A stretch of 64,000 nucleotides of DNA, taken from NCBI RefSeq assembly GCF_000379125.1, contig NZ_KB900626.1, positions 3,596,024 through 3,660,023 on the forward strand. Direction: 5' to 3'. A program made the translations under genes and the position numbers. The notes below the pieces were generated by a model. That model was not told the DNA's origin. It was given only the letters and a program-made list of their open reading frames with translations, and did not search any database. Source of the stretch: Methylosinus sp. LW4 (GTDB lineage Bacteria; Pseudomonadota; Alphaproteobacteria; Rhizobiales; Beijerinckiaceae). Numbering within the stretch: the stretch's first letter is position 1; each line of letters opens with the position of its first letter. Shown piece after piece: positions 1 through 7,802 of this stretch.

Positions 1-105
1 GCGATTATAGACGACGACCTTGCGCCCGCCGCGCGTGACGAGATGGCCGGCCATGGGATAGCCCATCACGCCCAATCCGATGAAGGCGACGGTCAGCTCG
101 GTCAT
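1..105 (-). CDS. 3-hydroxyisobutyrate dehydrogenase family protein, N-terminal fragment
   Basis: Only the first 35 codons lie in the window; the rest continues beyond base 1. The N-terminus has the dinucleotide-binding signature of the 3-hydroxyisobutyrate/6-phosphogluconate dehydrogenase superfamily: G10-L-G12-V-M-G15-Y-P-M, where the M-G-x-P-M step is typical of the beta-hydroxyacid dehydrogenases. An AAAGGAC ribosome-binding site sits 5-6 bases before the ATG. The family oxidises 3-hydroxyisobutyrate (valine catabolism) or reduces tartronate semialdehyde and similar compounds. With so little sequence the substrate cannot be assigned. A valine role would fit the catabolic genes at the far end of the window, but those lie over 50 kb away. 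Confidence 0.75.
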   Translation of the reverse strand, partial: MTELTVAFIGLGVMGYPMAGHLVTRGGRKVVVYNR

Positions 106-169
106 TTGTCGGTCCTTTGCGGGTGAGATGCGAGAGCGCGCAAGCAAGCCTCAGGCCCGCCGCCTCCGC

Positions 170-937
170 TCAGCGTATGTCGAAATCGAAATATTTGCTG
201 CGGATCGCGCGATAGCTTCCATCGGCGACGATGGCGTCGAGCGCCGCGTCGATCGCGCTCTTCAGCTCCGTGGCGCCCTTGCGCAGGCCAAAGCCGAAGC
301 CGCCGCCGAAATAGGCCGCGTCTTGCGGCAGATCGGCGATGATGCGGCAGCAGCGGCCTTCCTTGCGCTCGTGCAGAAAATCCATTGCGGCGAGCTTGTC
401 TTCCGCCACGACGTCCACGCGCCCCTCGGCGAGGTCCAGCATGGCGGCCTCGAGCGTCGCATAGCGCTGCACCTCGCTCTCCTTGAGCTTGTCCTCCGCA
501 TAGGCCTGCTGCGGCCCATCCGCGACGACGCCGATGCGCGCGCCCTGCAGCGCTTTCGGATCAGCGCTCGCGAGCGGCGACTGGCGCTGCGCGATCAGCG
601 CCGAGGGCGTATGGGCGTAGGGCTTGGAGAAGTCGATTTTGCGCAGCCGCTCCTCGTTTATCTCCATCGCCGAGACGACGAGATCATATTGACGGTTCTC
701 GAGCCCGAGGACGAGGCTCTCCCATTCCTGCGTGACGAAGACGCAATCGGCCTCTATGCGGCGACAGATCTCCCGCGTCAGATCGATCTCGAATCCGGCG
801 AGCTGATTATTGGCGTCGAGATAATTGAAGGGCGGCCGCGCGCCTTCGCTGGCGACGCGCAAATGGCGCGGCTCGGCGGCGGCCGGGCACAGGAGAAGGG
901 CGATGGCCGCCGCGGCGGCGACGAGGCGCCGGATCAT
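170..937 (-). CDS. Periplasmic amino-acid-type solute-binding protein (SBP_bac_3), orphan
   Basis: A 255-residue protein with a clear signal peptide (charged MIRR start, Ala/Leu core, Ala-rich cleavage region near residue 21), followed by one SBP_bac_3 domain over almost the whole length. Typical landmarks are the R-P-P-F-x-Y segment after the first strand, the F-E-I-D-L helix and the D-F-S-x-P-Y hinge segment. Family members bind amino acids or related small molecules in the periplasm for an ABC transporter. No permease or ATPase gene is nearby. Its ATG overlaps the moaA stop codon as ATGA, so translation is probably coupled to moaA. The ligand is unknown. Confidence 0.85.
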   Translation of the reverse strand: MIRRLVAAAAAIALLLCPAAAEPRHLRVASEGARPPFNYLDANNQLAGFEIDLTREICRRIEADCVFVTQEWESLVLGLENRQYDLVVSAMEINEERLRKIDFSKPYAHTPSALIAQRQSPLASADPKALQGARIGVVADGPQQAYAEDKLKESEVQRYATLEAAMLDLAEGRVDVVAEDKLAAMDFLHERKEGRCCRIIADLPQDAAYFGGGFGFGLRKGATELKSAIDAALDAIVADGSYRAIRSKYFDFDIR

Positions 938-1974
938 CCCCCGGTCGTGCTCATATGCCGCGCCACGGCCGGCGCGCGCGTCGAGCGGTCGATGATGAAA
1001 TCATGGCCCTTGGGCTTGCGGGCGATCGCCTCGTCTATGGCGGCGTTGAGCGAGGCGTCGGTCGGATCGGCGCGCAGCGGCGCGCGCAGATCGGCGGCGT
1101 CCTCCTGGCCGAGGCACATGAACAGTGTGCCGGTGCAGGTGACGCGCACGCGATTGCAGGATTCGCAGAAATTATGCGAGAGCGGCGTGATGAAGCCGAC
1201 GCGGCCGCCGGTCTCGGCGACGCGCATGTAGCGGGCCGGCCCGCCGCTGCGATAGTCGATCTCCGTGAGCGTGAAGCGCTCGGCCAGGCGCTCGCGGACC
1301 AAAGTCAGCGGGATGTATTGGTCGACGCGCTCGCCGCCGTCGATCTCGCCGAGCGGCATCACCTCGATGAAGGTCATGTCCATGCCGCGCTCATGGGCGA
1401 AGCGCGTCAGCGCGACGAACTCGTCCTCATTGACGCCCTTCAGCGCCACGGCGTTGAGCTTCACCTCGAGGCCGGCGCGGAGCGCGGCGTCGACGCCGGC
1501 GAGAACGCGCTCATGGTCGCCGGTGCGCGTCAATTGTCGGAAACGCTCCCGATCCAGCGTGTCGAGCGAGACATTGACGCGCTTGACCCCGCAATCGACC
1601 AGCGCCTGCGCGAAGCGCTCGAGCTGCGAGCCATTGGTGGTGAGCGTCAGCTCCTCCAGCCGGCCGGAGAGCAGATGGCGCGAGAGACGCTCGAACAGCG
1701 AGAGAATGTCGCGGCGCATCAAGGGCTCGCCGCCGGTGATGCGCAGCTTGCGCGTCCCCCGCTCGATGAAGGCCGTGCAGAGCCGGTCCAGCTCCTCCAG
1801 CGTCAGCAGGTCGCGGCGGGGCAAAAATTGCATGTGCTCGGACATGCAGTAGACGCAGCGGAAATCGCAACGATCCGTGACCGATACGCGCAGGTAGGAC
1901 ACGGCCCGTCCGAACGGGTCGACGAGCGGCGCGGAGGCCAGAGGATCATAGGCGATTTTCGGATGCGGATTCAT
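934..1974 (-). CDS. moaA: GTP 3',8-cyclase MoaA (molybdenum cofactor biosynthesis)
   Basis: A radical-SAM enzyme that converts GTP to 3',8-cyclo-GTP, the first step of molybdopterin synthesis. With the start at 1974 the protein has 346 residues. The N-terminal 4Fe-4S motif is C36-x3-C40-x2-C43, followed by the TGGEP SAM-binding motif. The C-terminal cluster motif C-x2-C-x13-C is present (F-C-E-S-C-N-R-V-R...), and the protein ends in the Gly-Gly required in the family. An upstream in-frame ATG at 2064 would add 30 unrelated residues and run into the divergent DUF971 gene's leader, so 1974 is preferred. The stop overlaps the next gene's start by four bases. Confidence 0.95.
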   Translation of the reverse strand: MNPHPKIAYDPLASAPLVDPFGRAVSYLRVSVTDRCDFRCVYCMSEHMQFLPRRDLLTLEELDRLCTAFIERGTRKLRITGGEPLMRRDILSLFERLSRHLLSGRLEELTLTTNGSQLERFAQALVDCGVKRVNVSLDTLDRERFRQLTRTGDHERVLAGVDAALRAGLEVKLNAVALKGVNEDEFVALTRFAHERGMDMTFIEVMPLGEIDGGERVDQYIPLTLVRERLAERFTLTEIDYRSGGPARYMRVAETGGRVGFITPLSHNFCESCNRVRVTCTGTLFMCLGQEDAADLRAPLRADPTDASLNAAIDEAIARKPKGHDFIIDRSTRAPAVARHMSTTGG

Positions 1975-2114
1975 ATAGTCGACCGTTTGCGGCGTCCCGT
2001 CCTGCGTATAGGCTCCAAAGGAGGTTCCTATATATTGACGGAATGGCCGCGCGTGAAGCCCCAAGCAATGGATGCGCCGGGGCGGACGGCCGACCAGACG
2101 ATCGGGAGAAGACC

Positions 2115-2492
2115 ATGGCCGACGCGGATATTTGGCCGAGCGAGATACGCCTTTTGGAAGAGGGGCGGAAGCTCAAGGTGAGCTTCGAGAATGGGGCGAG
2201 CTATGATCTTTCGGCCGAGCATTTGCGGGTGCGCAGCCCCTCGGCCGAGGTGCAGGGCCATTCGCCGGAGGAGCGCAAGACCGTGGGCGGCAAGCGCAAT
2301 GTCGCCATAATCGGCGTCGCGCCGGTCGGCCATTACGCCGTGCGGCTGGATTTCGACGATCTCCACAACACCGGCATCTACACTTGGGGCTATCTCCACG
2401 AGCTCGGCGTCGGCGGCGCGGCGGATTTCGCCGCCTATGAGCAGGAACTCGCGGAAAAGGGCCTGGATCGGGACCGTCCGGGCGAGCGATAA
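2115..2492 (+). CDS. DUF971 domain protein
   Basis: A 125-residue protein with the DUF971 / gamma-butyrobetaine-hydroxylase N-terminal-like fold: W-P-S-E-I-R-L near the start, a L-R-V-x-S-P-S-A-E-V segment, and the C-terminal G-I-Y-x-W-x-Y-L motif. Proteins of this family are small, stand-alone and often linked to Fe-S or molybdenum-cofactor genes; biochemical function is not established. The start at 2115 follows GGGAGAAG by 4 bases. An in-frame ATG at 2043 with its own AAAGGAGG upstream is an alternative that adds 24 low-complexity residues. The gene is divergent from moaA and ends in a strong hairpin terminator. Confidence 0.85.
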   Translation: MADADIWPSEIRLLEEGRKLKVSFENGASYDLSAEHLRVRSPSAEVQGHSPEERKTVGGKRNVAIIGVAPVGHYAVRLDFDDLHNTGIYTWGYLHELGVGGAADFAAYEQELAEKGLDRDRPGER

Positions 2493-2494
2493 AA

Positions 2495-2539
2495 AAAAGA
2501 CCGGCTTCCGATGTTCACAGGATCGGAAGCCGGTCTTTT
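2495..2539. terminator. Perfect 18-bp hairpin terminator after the DUF971 gene
   Basis: Two 18-base arms (2495-2512 and 2522-2539) are exact reverse complements around a 9-base loop. Each arm is A-rich on its outer 5' side, so the hairpin is followed by TTTT on either strand. This is a classical intrinsic terminator that can act in both directions. It starts two bases after the DUF971 stop codon. Confidence 0.85.
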
Positions 2540-2572
2540 GTTGCATCTGGAGCGAGCGCAAGGTTAGGGCTG

Positions 2573-2690
2573 CCCCCTCCCTCACCCTCCCCCGCTGCGC
2601 GGGAGAGGGGACGTCGACGTTTCGCGAACCTGCGATGAAGCCCCGAATTTGCTCCCTCTCCCGCGCAGCGGGGGAGGGCAGGGGAGGGGG
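2573..2690. repeat. Inverted pair of CCCTCTCCCGC-type intergenic repeats
   Basis: A 37-base C-rich unit (2573-2609) and its inverted near-copy (2654-2690, about three mismatches) enclose 44 bases. Each unit contains its own short hairpin (CTCCCgctgcgcGGGAG type). A shorter hairpin of similar composition lies at 10431-10457. Units like this are widespread intergenic repeats in GC-rich Proteobacteria. It fills most of the space between two converging genes. Confidence 0.7.
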
Positions 2691-2714
2691 CGTCGTCGCT
2701 CGCGACGCAGACAG

Positions 2715-3296
2715 TTAGCGGGTGACGATGACCCGCGCGCCGACGCGCACGCGCTCGTAGAGATCGACGACATCCTCATTGGTCATGCGGATGCAGCCGG
2801 AGGAGACGGCCTGGCCGATGGTCTCGGGCTCGTTGGAGCCGTGGATGCGGTAGAGCGAGCCGCCGAGATACATGGCCCGCGCGCCGAGCGGATTGGTGAG
2901 CCCGCCCTGCATATGGCGCGGCAGATCGGGGCGGCGGCGCAGCATTTGCGCCGGCGGCGTCCAATCCGGCCATTCGCGCTTGCTGGAGACGACGCGCGTG
3001 CCGGTCCATTCGAAGCCCGGCCGGCCGACGCCGACGCCATAGCGGATCGCCTGATTATTGCCGAGCACATAATAGAGCCGCCGCTCATTGGTCGAGACGA
3101 CGATGGTGCCGGGCGAGTAGCCGCCGGGATAGGACACGATCTCGCGGGCGACGGCGGTCGCCTGCGGGCGGCCGTCCGCCGGCTGCTGTCCACGCGGACT
3201 CAAATCGAACAAGCTGGCCAAGCCCCCTGTTTCGTACGCAGACCCGGCCGAGCAACCCATGAATGAAATGCACAGAGCAACTGCGATACGCCGCAT
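2715..3296 (-). CDS. L,D-transpeptidase (YkuD domain)
   Basis: A secreted 193-residue protein. A short N-terminal signal (residues 1-20) is followed by a YkuD catalytic domain. The active-site motif is complete: H152, then S-S-G-C168-I-R170, in the expected H-x(13)-S-x-G-C-x-R spacing. The nucleophile is Cys168. Such enzymes make 3-3 peptidoglycan cross-links or attach proteins to peptidoglycan in the periplasm. The FMGC sequence near residue 15 resembles a lipobox only weakly, so I do not call it a lipoprotein. It stands alone, upstream (on the minus strand) of the repeat region. Confidence 0.9.
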   Translation of the reverse strand: MRRIAVALCISFMGCSAGSAYETGGLASLFDLSPRGQQPADGRPQATAVAREIVSYPGGYSPGTIVVSTNERRLYYVLGNNQAIRYGVGVGRPGFEWTGTRVVSSKREWPDWTPPAQMLRRRPDLPRHMQGGLTNPLGARAMYLGGSLYRIHGSNEPETIGQAVSSGCIRMTNEDVVDLYERVRVGARVIVTR

Positions 3297-3525
3297 GAGC
3301 TTCCCCCATTCGCCTCAAGTGACAACAATCGAGCGGCCGCGGCCGCCGAAGCAGCCGCGTTGCGAGCCGGACGCGGGTCCGGCGTCGTTTCCTCGCACAC
3401 CCTCGCTCTAGGCGAAAGCGGGCGGAAAGAATTTAAAAAAATACGATTTGACGAAGCGGCTGCGGCGCGGCCTGCAACCTATGGGCGCGCCGAGCTCGCG
3501 GCGCGCCTTCGTCGGTCGTTCTGGG

Positions 3526-3936
3526 TCAGCGGCCGCCGCGGCGGCGGCGCTGCTGGCCGAGGCCCATCTGCTTGGCGAGGGTGGAGCGCGCCTTGGCGTA
3601 ATTCGGAGCGACCATCGGATAATCGGCCGCAAGACCCCACTTCTCGCGATATTCTTCCGGCGAGAGACCGTATTGCGTGCGCAGATGACGCTTGAGAGAC
3701 TTGAACTTCTTGCCGTCCTCGAGGCAGATGATGAAGTCGTTCGTCACCGACTTGCGCACCGAAATAGCGGGCTTGGGCGCTTCCGCCGGCTCGACGACGA
3801 CGCCGGAGCCGACCCGCATCAGCGCGCCATAGACTTCATTGATGAGGCCCGGAAGATCGCCGGCGGGAACAGAATTATTGCTCACATAGGCGGAAACGAT
3901 GTCGGCCGCGAGTTCGATGTTGTTCGTCGATGTCAT
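3526..3936 (-). CDS. mucR: MucR/Ros-family transcriptional regulator
   Basis: A 136-residue protein of the alphaproteobacterial MucR/Ros family: an N-terminal oligomerisation helix region (1-45), a linker, then the zinc-finger-like DNA-binding core at residues 68-100 and the conserved P-M-V-A-P-N-Y tail. In the Ros-type finger the ligands would be C-x2-C and H-x3/4-H. Here only C71 and H84 remain; D74 replaces the second Cys, and Gln88/Tyr89 occupy the second His position. The start at 3936 is favoured because family proteins begin here and an AAGAG site precedes it; the open frame extends 45 codons upstream without homology. MucR proteins silence AT-rich virulence, exopolysaccharide and cell-cycle targets. 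Confidence 0.9.
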   Translation of the reverse strand: MTSTNNIELAADIVSAYVSNNSVPAGDLPGLINEVYGALMRVGSGVVVEPAEAPKPAISVRKSVTNDFIICLEDGKKFKSLKRHLRTQYGLSPEEYREKWGLAADYPMVAPNYAKARSTLAKQMGLGQQRRRRGGR

Positions 3937-4314
3937 CTCTTCACTCTTCACTTTCTCGTTTCGGCGCCGGAAGTCCTGACACGGCGCGGTCGGCGGGGCG
4001 AAGCCCGGCAAGCTCGGGGCGGGCAAGTCAGCGCCGTTTCGACCGCAAAGACATTTGCGGGTATACATCAATGCTCTACCCGTCGCAACTAATTCCTAAC
4101 CAAGCGTCACTAAATCTGGGCATAAATATTTGTTGCGACTGCTACGTAGAACTACGCTCGAAAATCGAGCGGCCGTCGATGTCGCCGTTTGACTTGCTCG
4201 GCCCGGCTGTGGGCGCGTCCCCGAAAGAACCGGCCATGGCTCGGTAGAAGAATGGGCCGAGCGCATATCTCGAATCGAAGTCGAATATGTCGTCCGTGCG
4301 CCGACTATGCTCGC
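3937..4314. other. 378-bp intergenic region upstream of mucR
   Basis: No convincing gene. The middle (4082-4139) is notably AT-rich for this genome and is bounded by an 8-base inverted repeat, GTCGCAAC at 4082-4089 and GTTGCGAC at 4132-4139. It probably holds the mucR promoter. MucR autoregulation through AT-rich sites is known in the family, so this stretch is a plausible operator, but that is inference. Confidence 0.4.
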
Positions 4315-5841
4315 TCAACCGCCGGTCGACGCTTCCAGCTCGGCTTCCACGCGCAGATTGTCCAGATCGCGGCCGATTGTCGCTGTCGCCATTCTGTGAT
4401 CCCGCGAGAAATAGGTCACGATGCAATCCCTCTTCTCGAGGTCGCCGACGATCTCGACGCGATCCCAGGCGCCGGCGTGACCGACATAGGCGATGGTCAT
4501 GTCGTAATGGCGGCTCCAGAAGAAGGGCGGCGCCTCGAAGGGCTCCTTCGCGCCGAGAATATTGCGCGCCGCCGTCTGCCCTTGGCGCTCGGCGGTGACG
4601 AAATGCTCAATTCTGATCCGCTCGCCGCTGCGGCGATCCGGCCAGCGCGCGATATCGCCGGCGGCGAAGACGTTCGGCGCGCTGGTTTCGAGATATTCAT
4701 CGACGAGAACGCCGCGATCGACGGCGAGACCGGCCTCCTCGGCGAGCCTCGTGAGCGGCCGCACGCCGACGCCGACGACCACGAGATCGGCCGGAACGCG
4801 CGCGCCGCTCGCCAGCGCGACATGATCCGCGCCTATGGCGACGACGCTCTCGCAAAGGTGAAAGACGACGCCATGCGCCTCATGCGTCGCGCGCACCAGC
4901 CGGCCTATGTCCTCGCCCAGCGTTTTCTGCATGGGCGTCGCATCCGGCGCCACGACATGGACCTCGAGCCCGCGCTCGCGCAGCGCCGCAGCGGCCTCGA
5001 GGCCGATGAAGCTCGCGCCGATCACCGCGACGCGCGTGGCCCGCGCCGCCGCGGCGATGAGCGCGCGGCTGTCGGCGAGGCTGCGCAGATAATGCACATG
5101 CGGCAGCTCGGCGCCGGGAATCGTCAGCCGCACCGGCTCGGCGCCGGTCGCCAGCAGCAGCGCGTCATAGCGCAGCGGCTCGCCATGCTCGAGGGACACT
5201 AGCCGCGCGCCGGGGTCGATCGCGCGCACCTTCGTCGCCAGCAGCAGCTCTATGCGCCGCTCCTCGTAATAATCGCGCGGGCGCAGCGGCAGCCAGTCTT
5301 CCGGCGCCGCGCCGGCGAGATAATCCTTCGACAGATTGGGGCGGTCATAGGGCGCGGCGTCGTCGGCGCTGACCATGACCAGCGCGCCGGAATAGCCTTG
5401 CTCCCGCAGCTCATGGGCGGCGGCGAGCCCGGCCGCTCCGCCGCCGATGATGACGACGCGCCCGAGCGTCGGCGGCGCCGCGCGCTCTGGCGCCCCAGGA
5501 TCGATCGTCTCCATGGCGAAGACGAGATCGCCGCGTCTTTCGGCGCGCCAGCAGGGAATGGGGTCGAGGGCCGGGGCGCGCAGCGCTCGTCCGTCGCGCA
5601 GGCTGAAGCAGGCGTGATGCCAAGGGCAGCGGATCGTGTCGGCGACGATCAGCCCCTCGCCGAGCGGACCCTGATAATGCGTGCAGGCGGAGCCGATGAT
5701 GGAGAATTCGTCGCCGCGGCGGATCAGCAGCGCCGGCGCGGCGCCCACGCGGCCGGAGACAACGGCGCCGTCGGCCATATCGGCGACGCCGACGCCGAGC
5801 GAGAAATCGGGGCCATCGGCCGCTGCTGCGTCCTCGCCCAT
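4315..5841 (-). CDS. Rieske-type ferredoxin / FAD-dependent pyridine nucleotide-disulfide oxidoreductase fusion (AIFM3-like)
   Basis: A 508-residue two-domain protein. Residues 10-110 form a Rieske 2Fe-2S domain with C53-T-H55 and C72-P-W-H75. From about residue 127 a class-I FAD/NAD(P)H reductase begins with I-I-G-G-G-A-A-G; a second Rossmann motif (V-I-G-A-S-F-I-G) marks the NAD(P)H site, and A-A-G-D-I-A is the second FAD-contact motif. The arrangement matches AIFM3-like reductases, which may supply electrons to oxygenases or act as stand-alone NAD(P)H oxidoreductases. No oxygenase is adjacent, so the partner is unknown. Length and order are normal for the family. Confidence 0.88.
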   Translation of the reverse strand: MGEDAAAADGPDFSLGVGVADMADGAVVSGRVGAAPALLIRRGDEFSIIGSACTHYQGPLGEGLIVADTIRCPWHHACFSLRDGRALRAPALDPIPCWRAERRGDLVFAMETIDPGAPERAAPPTLGRVVIIGGGAAGLAAAHELREQGYSGALVMVSADDAAPYDRPNLSKDYLAGAAPEDWLPLRPRDYYEERRIELLLATKVRAIDPGARLVSLEHGEPLRYDALLLATGAEPVRLTIPGAELPHVHYLRSLADSRALIAAAARATRVAVIGASFIGLEAAAALRERGLEVHVVAPDATPMQKTLGEDIGRLVRATHEAHGVVFHLCESVVAIGADHVALASGARVPADLVVVGVGVRPLTRLAEEAGLAVDRGVLVDEYLETSAPNVFAAGDIARWPDRRSGERIRIEHFVTAERQGQTAARNILGAKEPFEAPPFFWSRHYDMTIAYVGHAGAWDRVEIVGDLEKRDCIVTYFSRDHRMATATIGRDLDNLRVEAELEASTGG

Positions 5842-5937
5842 GACCGGCCTCGGAGACTATAGGCTCTCCCGCACGGCGGGATATCGCAGCTCATGTAGAG
5901 AGGCGCTCTTGCTCCGACAAGGCCGGCTCTCGCGAAA

Positions 5938-6138
5938 CTATCCGGCGCCGCCATGCTCGCCGCGGCTGCGCAAATGCCGCGCGACGATCCGCTCGGCCTC
6001 CTCGAGATCGGCGAACACGGCGCCCTCGAGCGCGGCCAGCGCCCAGGAGGCGCCGCAAAATCTCTTGCATTCGCCCTCGGTCACGAGAAGACCGACGGCG
6101 ATCTGATCGACGAACACGAAATCGACATTGCTCGTCAT
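5938..6138 (-). CDS. Small hypothetical protein (66 aa)
   Basis: An unrecognised 66-residue protein with mixed hydrophobic and acidic composition (starts MTSNVDFVFVD, contains two Cys in a G-E-C-K-R-F-C segment). It is preferred over antisense frames because it has a good GAGGAC ribosome-binding site five bases before its ATG, and its composition is not the Arg-rich type of the shadow frames. It lies upstream of the Rieske reductase on the same strand with a 96-base gap. No function can be assigned. Confidence 0.5.
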   Translation of the reverse strand: MTSNVDFVFVDQIAVGLLVTEGECKRFCGASWALAALEGAVFADLEEAERIVARHLRSRGEHGGAG

Positions 6139-6268
6139 CGGCGTCCTCGCGAGCGCTGCTGAGCGAATCCTATCGAGGAAATGCTAGGAGAGCCGCTCCA
6201 GAAGTCAACAAGATTAGTCGATTATCGGCCCGCATGACGGCGCGTCCGCCTCTGCTATATTGCCGAAG

Positions 6269-6301
6269 GAGCCATGAGCCATGAGCCATAAGCCATGAGC
6301 C
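6269..6301 (+). repeat. Heptanucleotide tandem repeat (GAGCCAT)n in a 5' leader
   Basis: About 4.7 copies of GAGCCAT, one with a G-to-A change, lie 25 bases before the start codon of the CDP-archaeol-synthase-like gene. The repeat creates several ATG codons; two open five-codon mini-ORFs (6274-6291 and 6281-6298), the second preceded by AAGGAG at a suitable distance. A period of 7 is not a multiple of 3, so copy-number change would shift frames. Confidence 0.8.
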
Positions 6302-6325
6302 CTGGCGCGTTCGCGGGGATAGGAC

Positions 6326-6814
6326 ATGGATGGAGCCCTGATTCTCCGCCTGCTGCTTCTGCTGATCGTCGCCAATGGCGCGCCCGTGCTCGGCAAAAGG
6401 CTGCTCGGCGGCGCCTTCGCCCGGCCCGTGGACGGCGGCGCCTGCTTCCTCGACGGGCGGCCGCTGCTCGGCCCCGCCAAGACCTGGCGCGGCCTCCTTC
6501 TCGCCGTCCTGGCCGCCGCCTTCTGCGCGCCGCTGCTCGGCTTTCCCGCTCCTATCGGCGCATTGCTCGGCGCTTTCGCCATGGCGGGCGATCTTTTCTC
6601 GAGCTTCGTCAAGCGCCGGCTCGGCTTGCCCTCCAGCAGCCGCGCGCCGGGGCTCGATCAAATCCCGGAAGCGCTGCTGCCGCTGCTCGCCATCGCCGGC
6701 CCGGCGCGCCTCGGGGCAGGGGAGATCGTCATCGTCGCCGGCCTGTTCTTCTTCGGCTCGCAGGCGCTCTCGCGGCTGATGTTCGATCTGCGCGTCCGCG
6801 AGCGGCCGTTCTGA
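6326..6814 (+). CDS. CDP-archaeol synthase-like (CarS/DUF46) membrane protein
   Basis: A 162-residue integral membrane protein with about four to five hydrophobic segments. It carries the family hallmarks: a L-G-P-A-K-T-W-R-G motif near residues 47-55 and G-D-L-F-S-S-F-V-K-R-R-L-G followed by G-L-D-Q-I-P-E. In archaea the family activates unsaturated archaeol with CTP, and it is related to bacterial CdsA. Bacterial homologues are known, but their lipid substrate is not established. An AGGAC site precedes the ATG. The upstream heptamer repeat may affect translation. A TATATT sequence at 6255-6262 could be a -10 element. Confidence 0.8.
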   Translation: MDGALILRLLLLLIVANGAPVLGKRLLGGAFARPVDGGACFLDGRPLLGPAKTWRGLLLAVLAAAFCAPLLGFPAPIGALLGAFAMAGDLFSSFVKRRLGLPSSSRAPGLDQIPEALLPLLAIAGPARLGAGEIVIVAGLFFFGSQALSRLMFDLRVRERPF

Positions 6815-6914
6815 CGACGGGAGAAATCACCCGCATAATCGAGACTTTTTTGAAATGAAGCGGAACGCGCCGCCGCCTATGTTGGCGCGGCATTCTCGAG
6901 CTATCGGATAGGCT

Positions 6915-7793
6915 GTGCTCTCTGCTTCTGCTCTCGCATGGGCGCGTTCTCTGGCGTGGCGCGCCTTGCTGCCGCTCTGCCTCGCCGCCCCGGCCGCCGC
7001 CGCGGATATCGATCGCGGCCGCTATCTCGTCGAGGCGCTGACCGCCTGCGACAATTGCCATACGCCGCGCGGCCCCGACGGCTATCGGCTCGACAAGCGC
7101 TTTTCCGGCGGCTCGCAGACTTTCAATGGCGAGACTTACAGCGTGCGCGGGCCGAATATTTCCTCCGACGCCGCGACCGGAATCGGCTCCTGGAGCGATG
7201 AGCGGCTGGCGGCGGCGATCATCGCCGGCGTCGGGCCGGAGGGGCGTCTCGCGCCGGCCATGCCGTCGGAATATTACCGAATATTGACCGCGCGCGATCT
7301 CGAGGCGGTCATCGCCTTTCTGCGCACGGCTGCGCCGGTGGAGGCCGCGCGGCCCGCGCAGCGCCGCGACGGCGAGCAGAAGGCCGAGACCTTTCCTGGC
7401 GCCGAGGCGCCTTTCGAGGAGAGCGCGCTCGACGATCCGCTGCGGCGCGGCTTCTATGTCGCGACTCTGGCGCGCTGCATGGAATGCCACAGCGGCGAGA
7501 CCAATGGCGCGCTCGACCATAAGGAGAAGCTCGGCGCCGGCGGCAAGCTGTTCCGCACGCCGGCGGGAACGGCGGTCGGCGCCAATATCACCCAGCATCC
7601 GACGGCGGGCGTCGGCGCTTGGAGCGACGCGGAGATCAAGGCCGCGATCGTCGCCGGCGTCGGCCGCGACGGCAAGCCGCTCAAGCCCACCATGGCCAAT
7701 CTTTCCAAGGCGCATTTCTCGAAGATGACGCCGCGCGATCTCGATGCGCTCATCCTCTGGCTGCGCACGATTCCGCCCCGCGCGGGGCCGTGA
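6915..7793 (+). CDS. Periplasmic di-haem cytochrome c
   Basis: A 292-residue secreted protein with a GTG start; the signal peptide ends near the A-A-A-A-D junction at residue 30. Two c-type haem sites are visible: C45-D-N-C48-H49 and C188-M-E-C191-H192. Each is followed by a Met-containing loop (for example P-A-M-P-S and P-T-M-A-N) that could supply the sixth ligand. The two halves are similar, so it is a tandem of class-I cytochrome domains, like electron-transfer subunits of periplasmic dehydrogenases. No dehydrogenase is adjacent, so its donor is unknown. A weak GGATAGG precedes the GTG. Confidence 0.88.
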   Translation: MLSASALAWARSLAWRALLPLCLAAPAAAADIDRGRYLVEALTACDNCHTPRGPDGYRLDKRFSGGSQTFNGETYSVRGPNISSDAATGIGSWSDERLAAAIIAGVGPEGRLAPAMPSEYYRILTARDLEAVIAFLRTAAPVEAARPAQRRDGEQKAETFPGAEAPFEESALDDPLRRGFYVATLARCMECHSGETNGALDHKEKLGAGGKLFRTPAGTAVGANITQHPTAGVGAWSDAEIKAAIVAGVGRDGKPLKPTMANLSKAHFSKMTPRDLDALILWLRTIPPRAGP

Positions 7794-7802
7794 GGCGCCG
7801 TT

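Noticed and set aside
170..937. Possible MxaJ/XoxJ (methanol dehydrogenase-associated binding protein)
   Set aside because: Motifs match ordinary amino-acid-type binding proteins and no methanol dehydrogenase or cytochrome cL gene is adjacent.
1975..2114. Possible molybdenum-cofactor riboswitch in the moaA leader
   Set aside because: The gap between moaA and the DUF971 start is short and shows no long pairing elements of the Moco RNA motif.
3200..3296. L,D-transpeptidase considered as a lipoprotein (FMGC near residue 15)
   Set aside because: The lipobox lacks the usual Leu at -3 and small residue at -2; a standard signal peptide fits better.
6295..6858. 187-codon frame starting in the heptamer repeat and overlapping the CarS-like gene
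   Set aside because: Arg/Ala-rich shadow of a clearly conserved membrane protein; kept only as part of the repeat observation.
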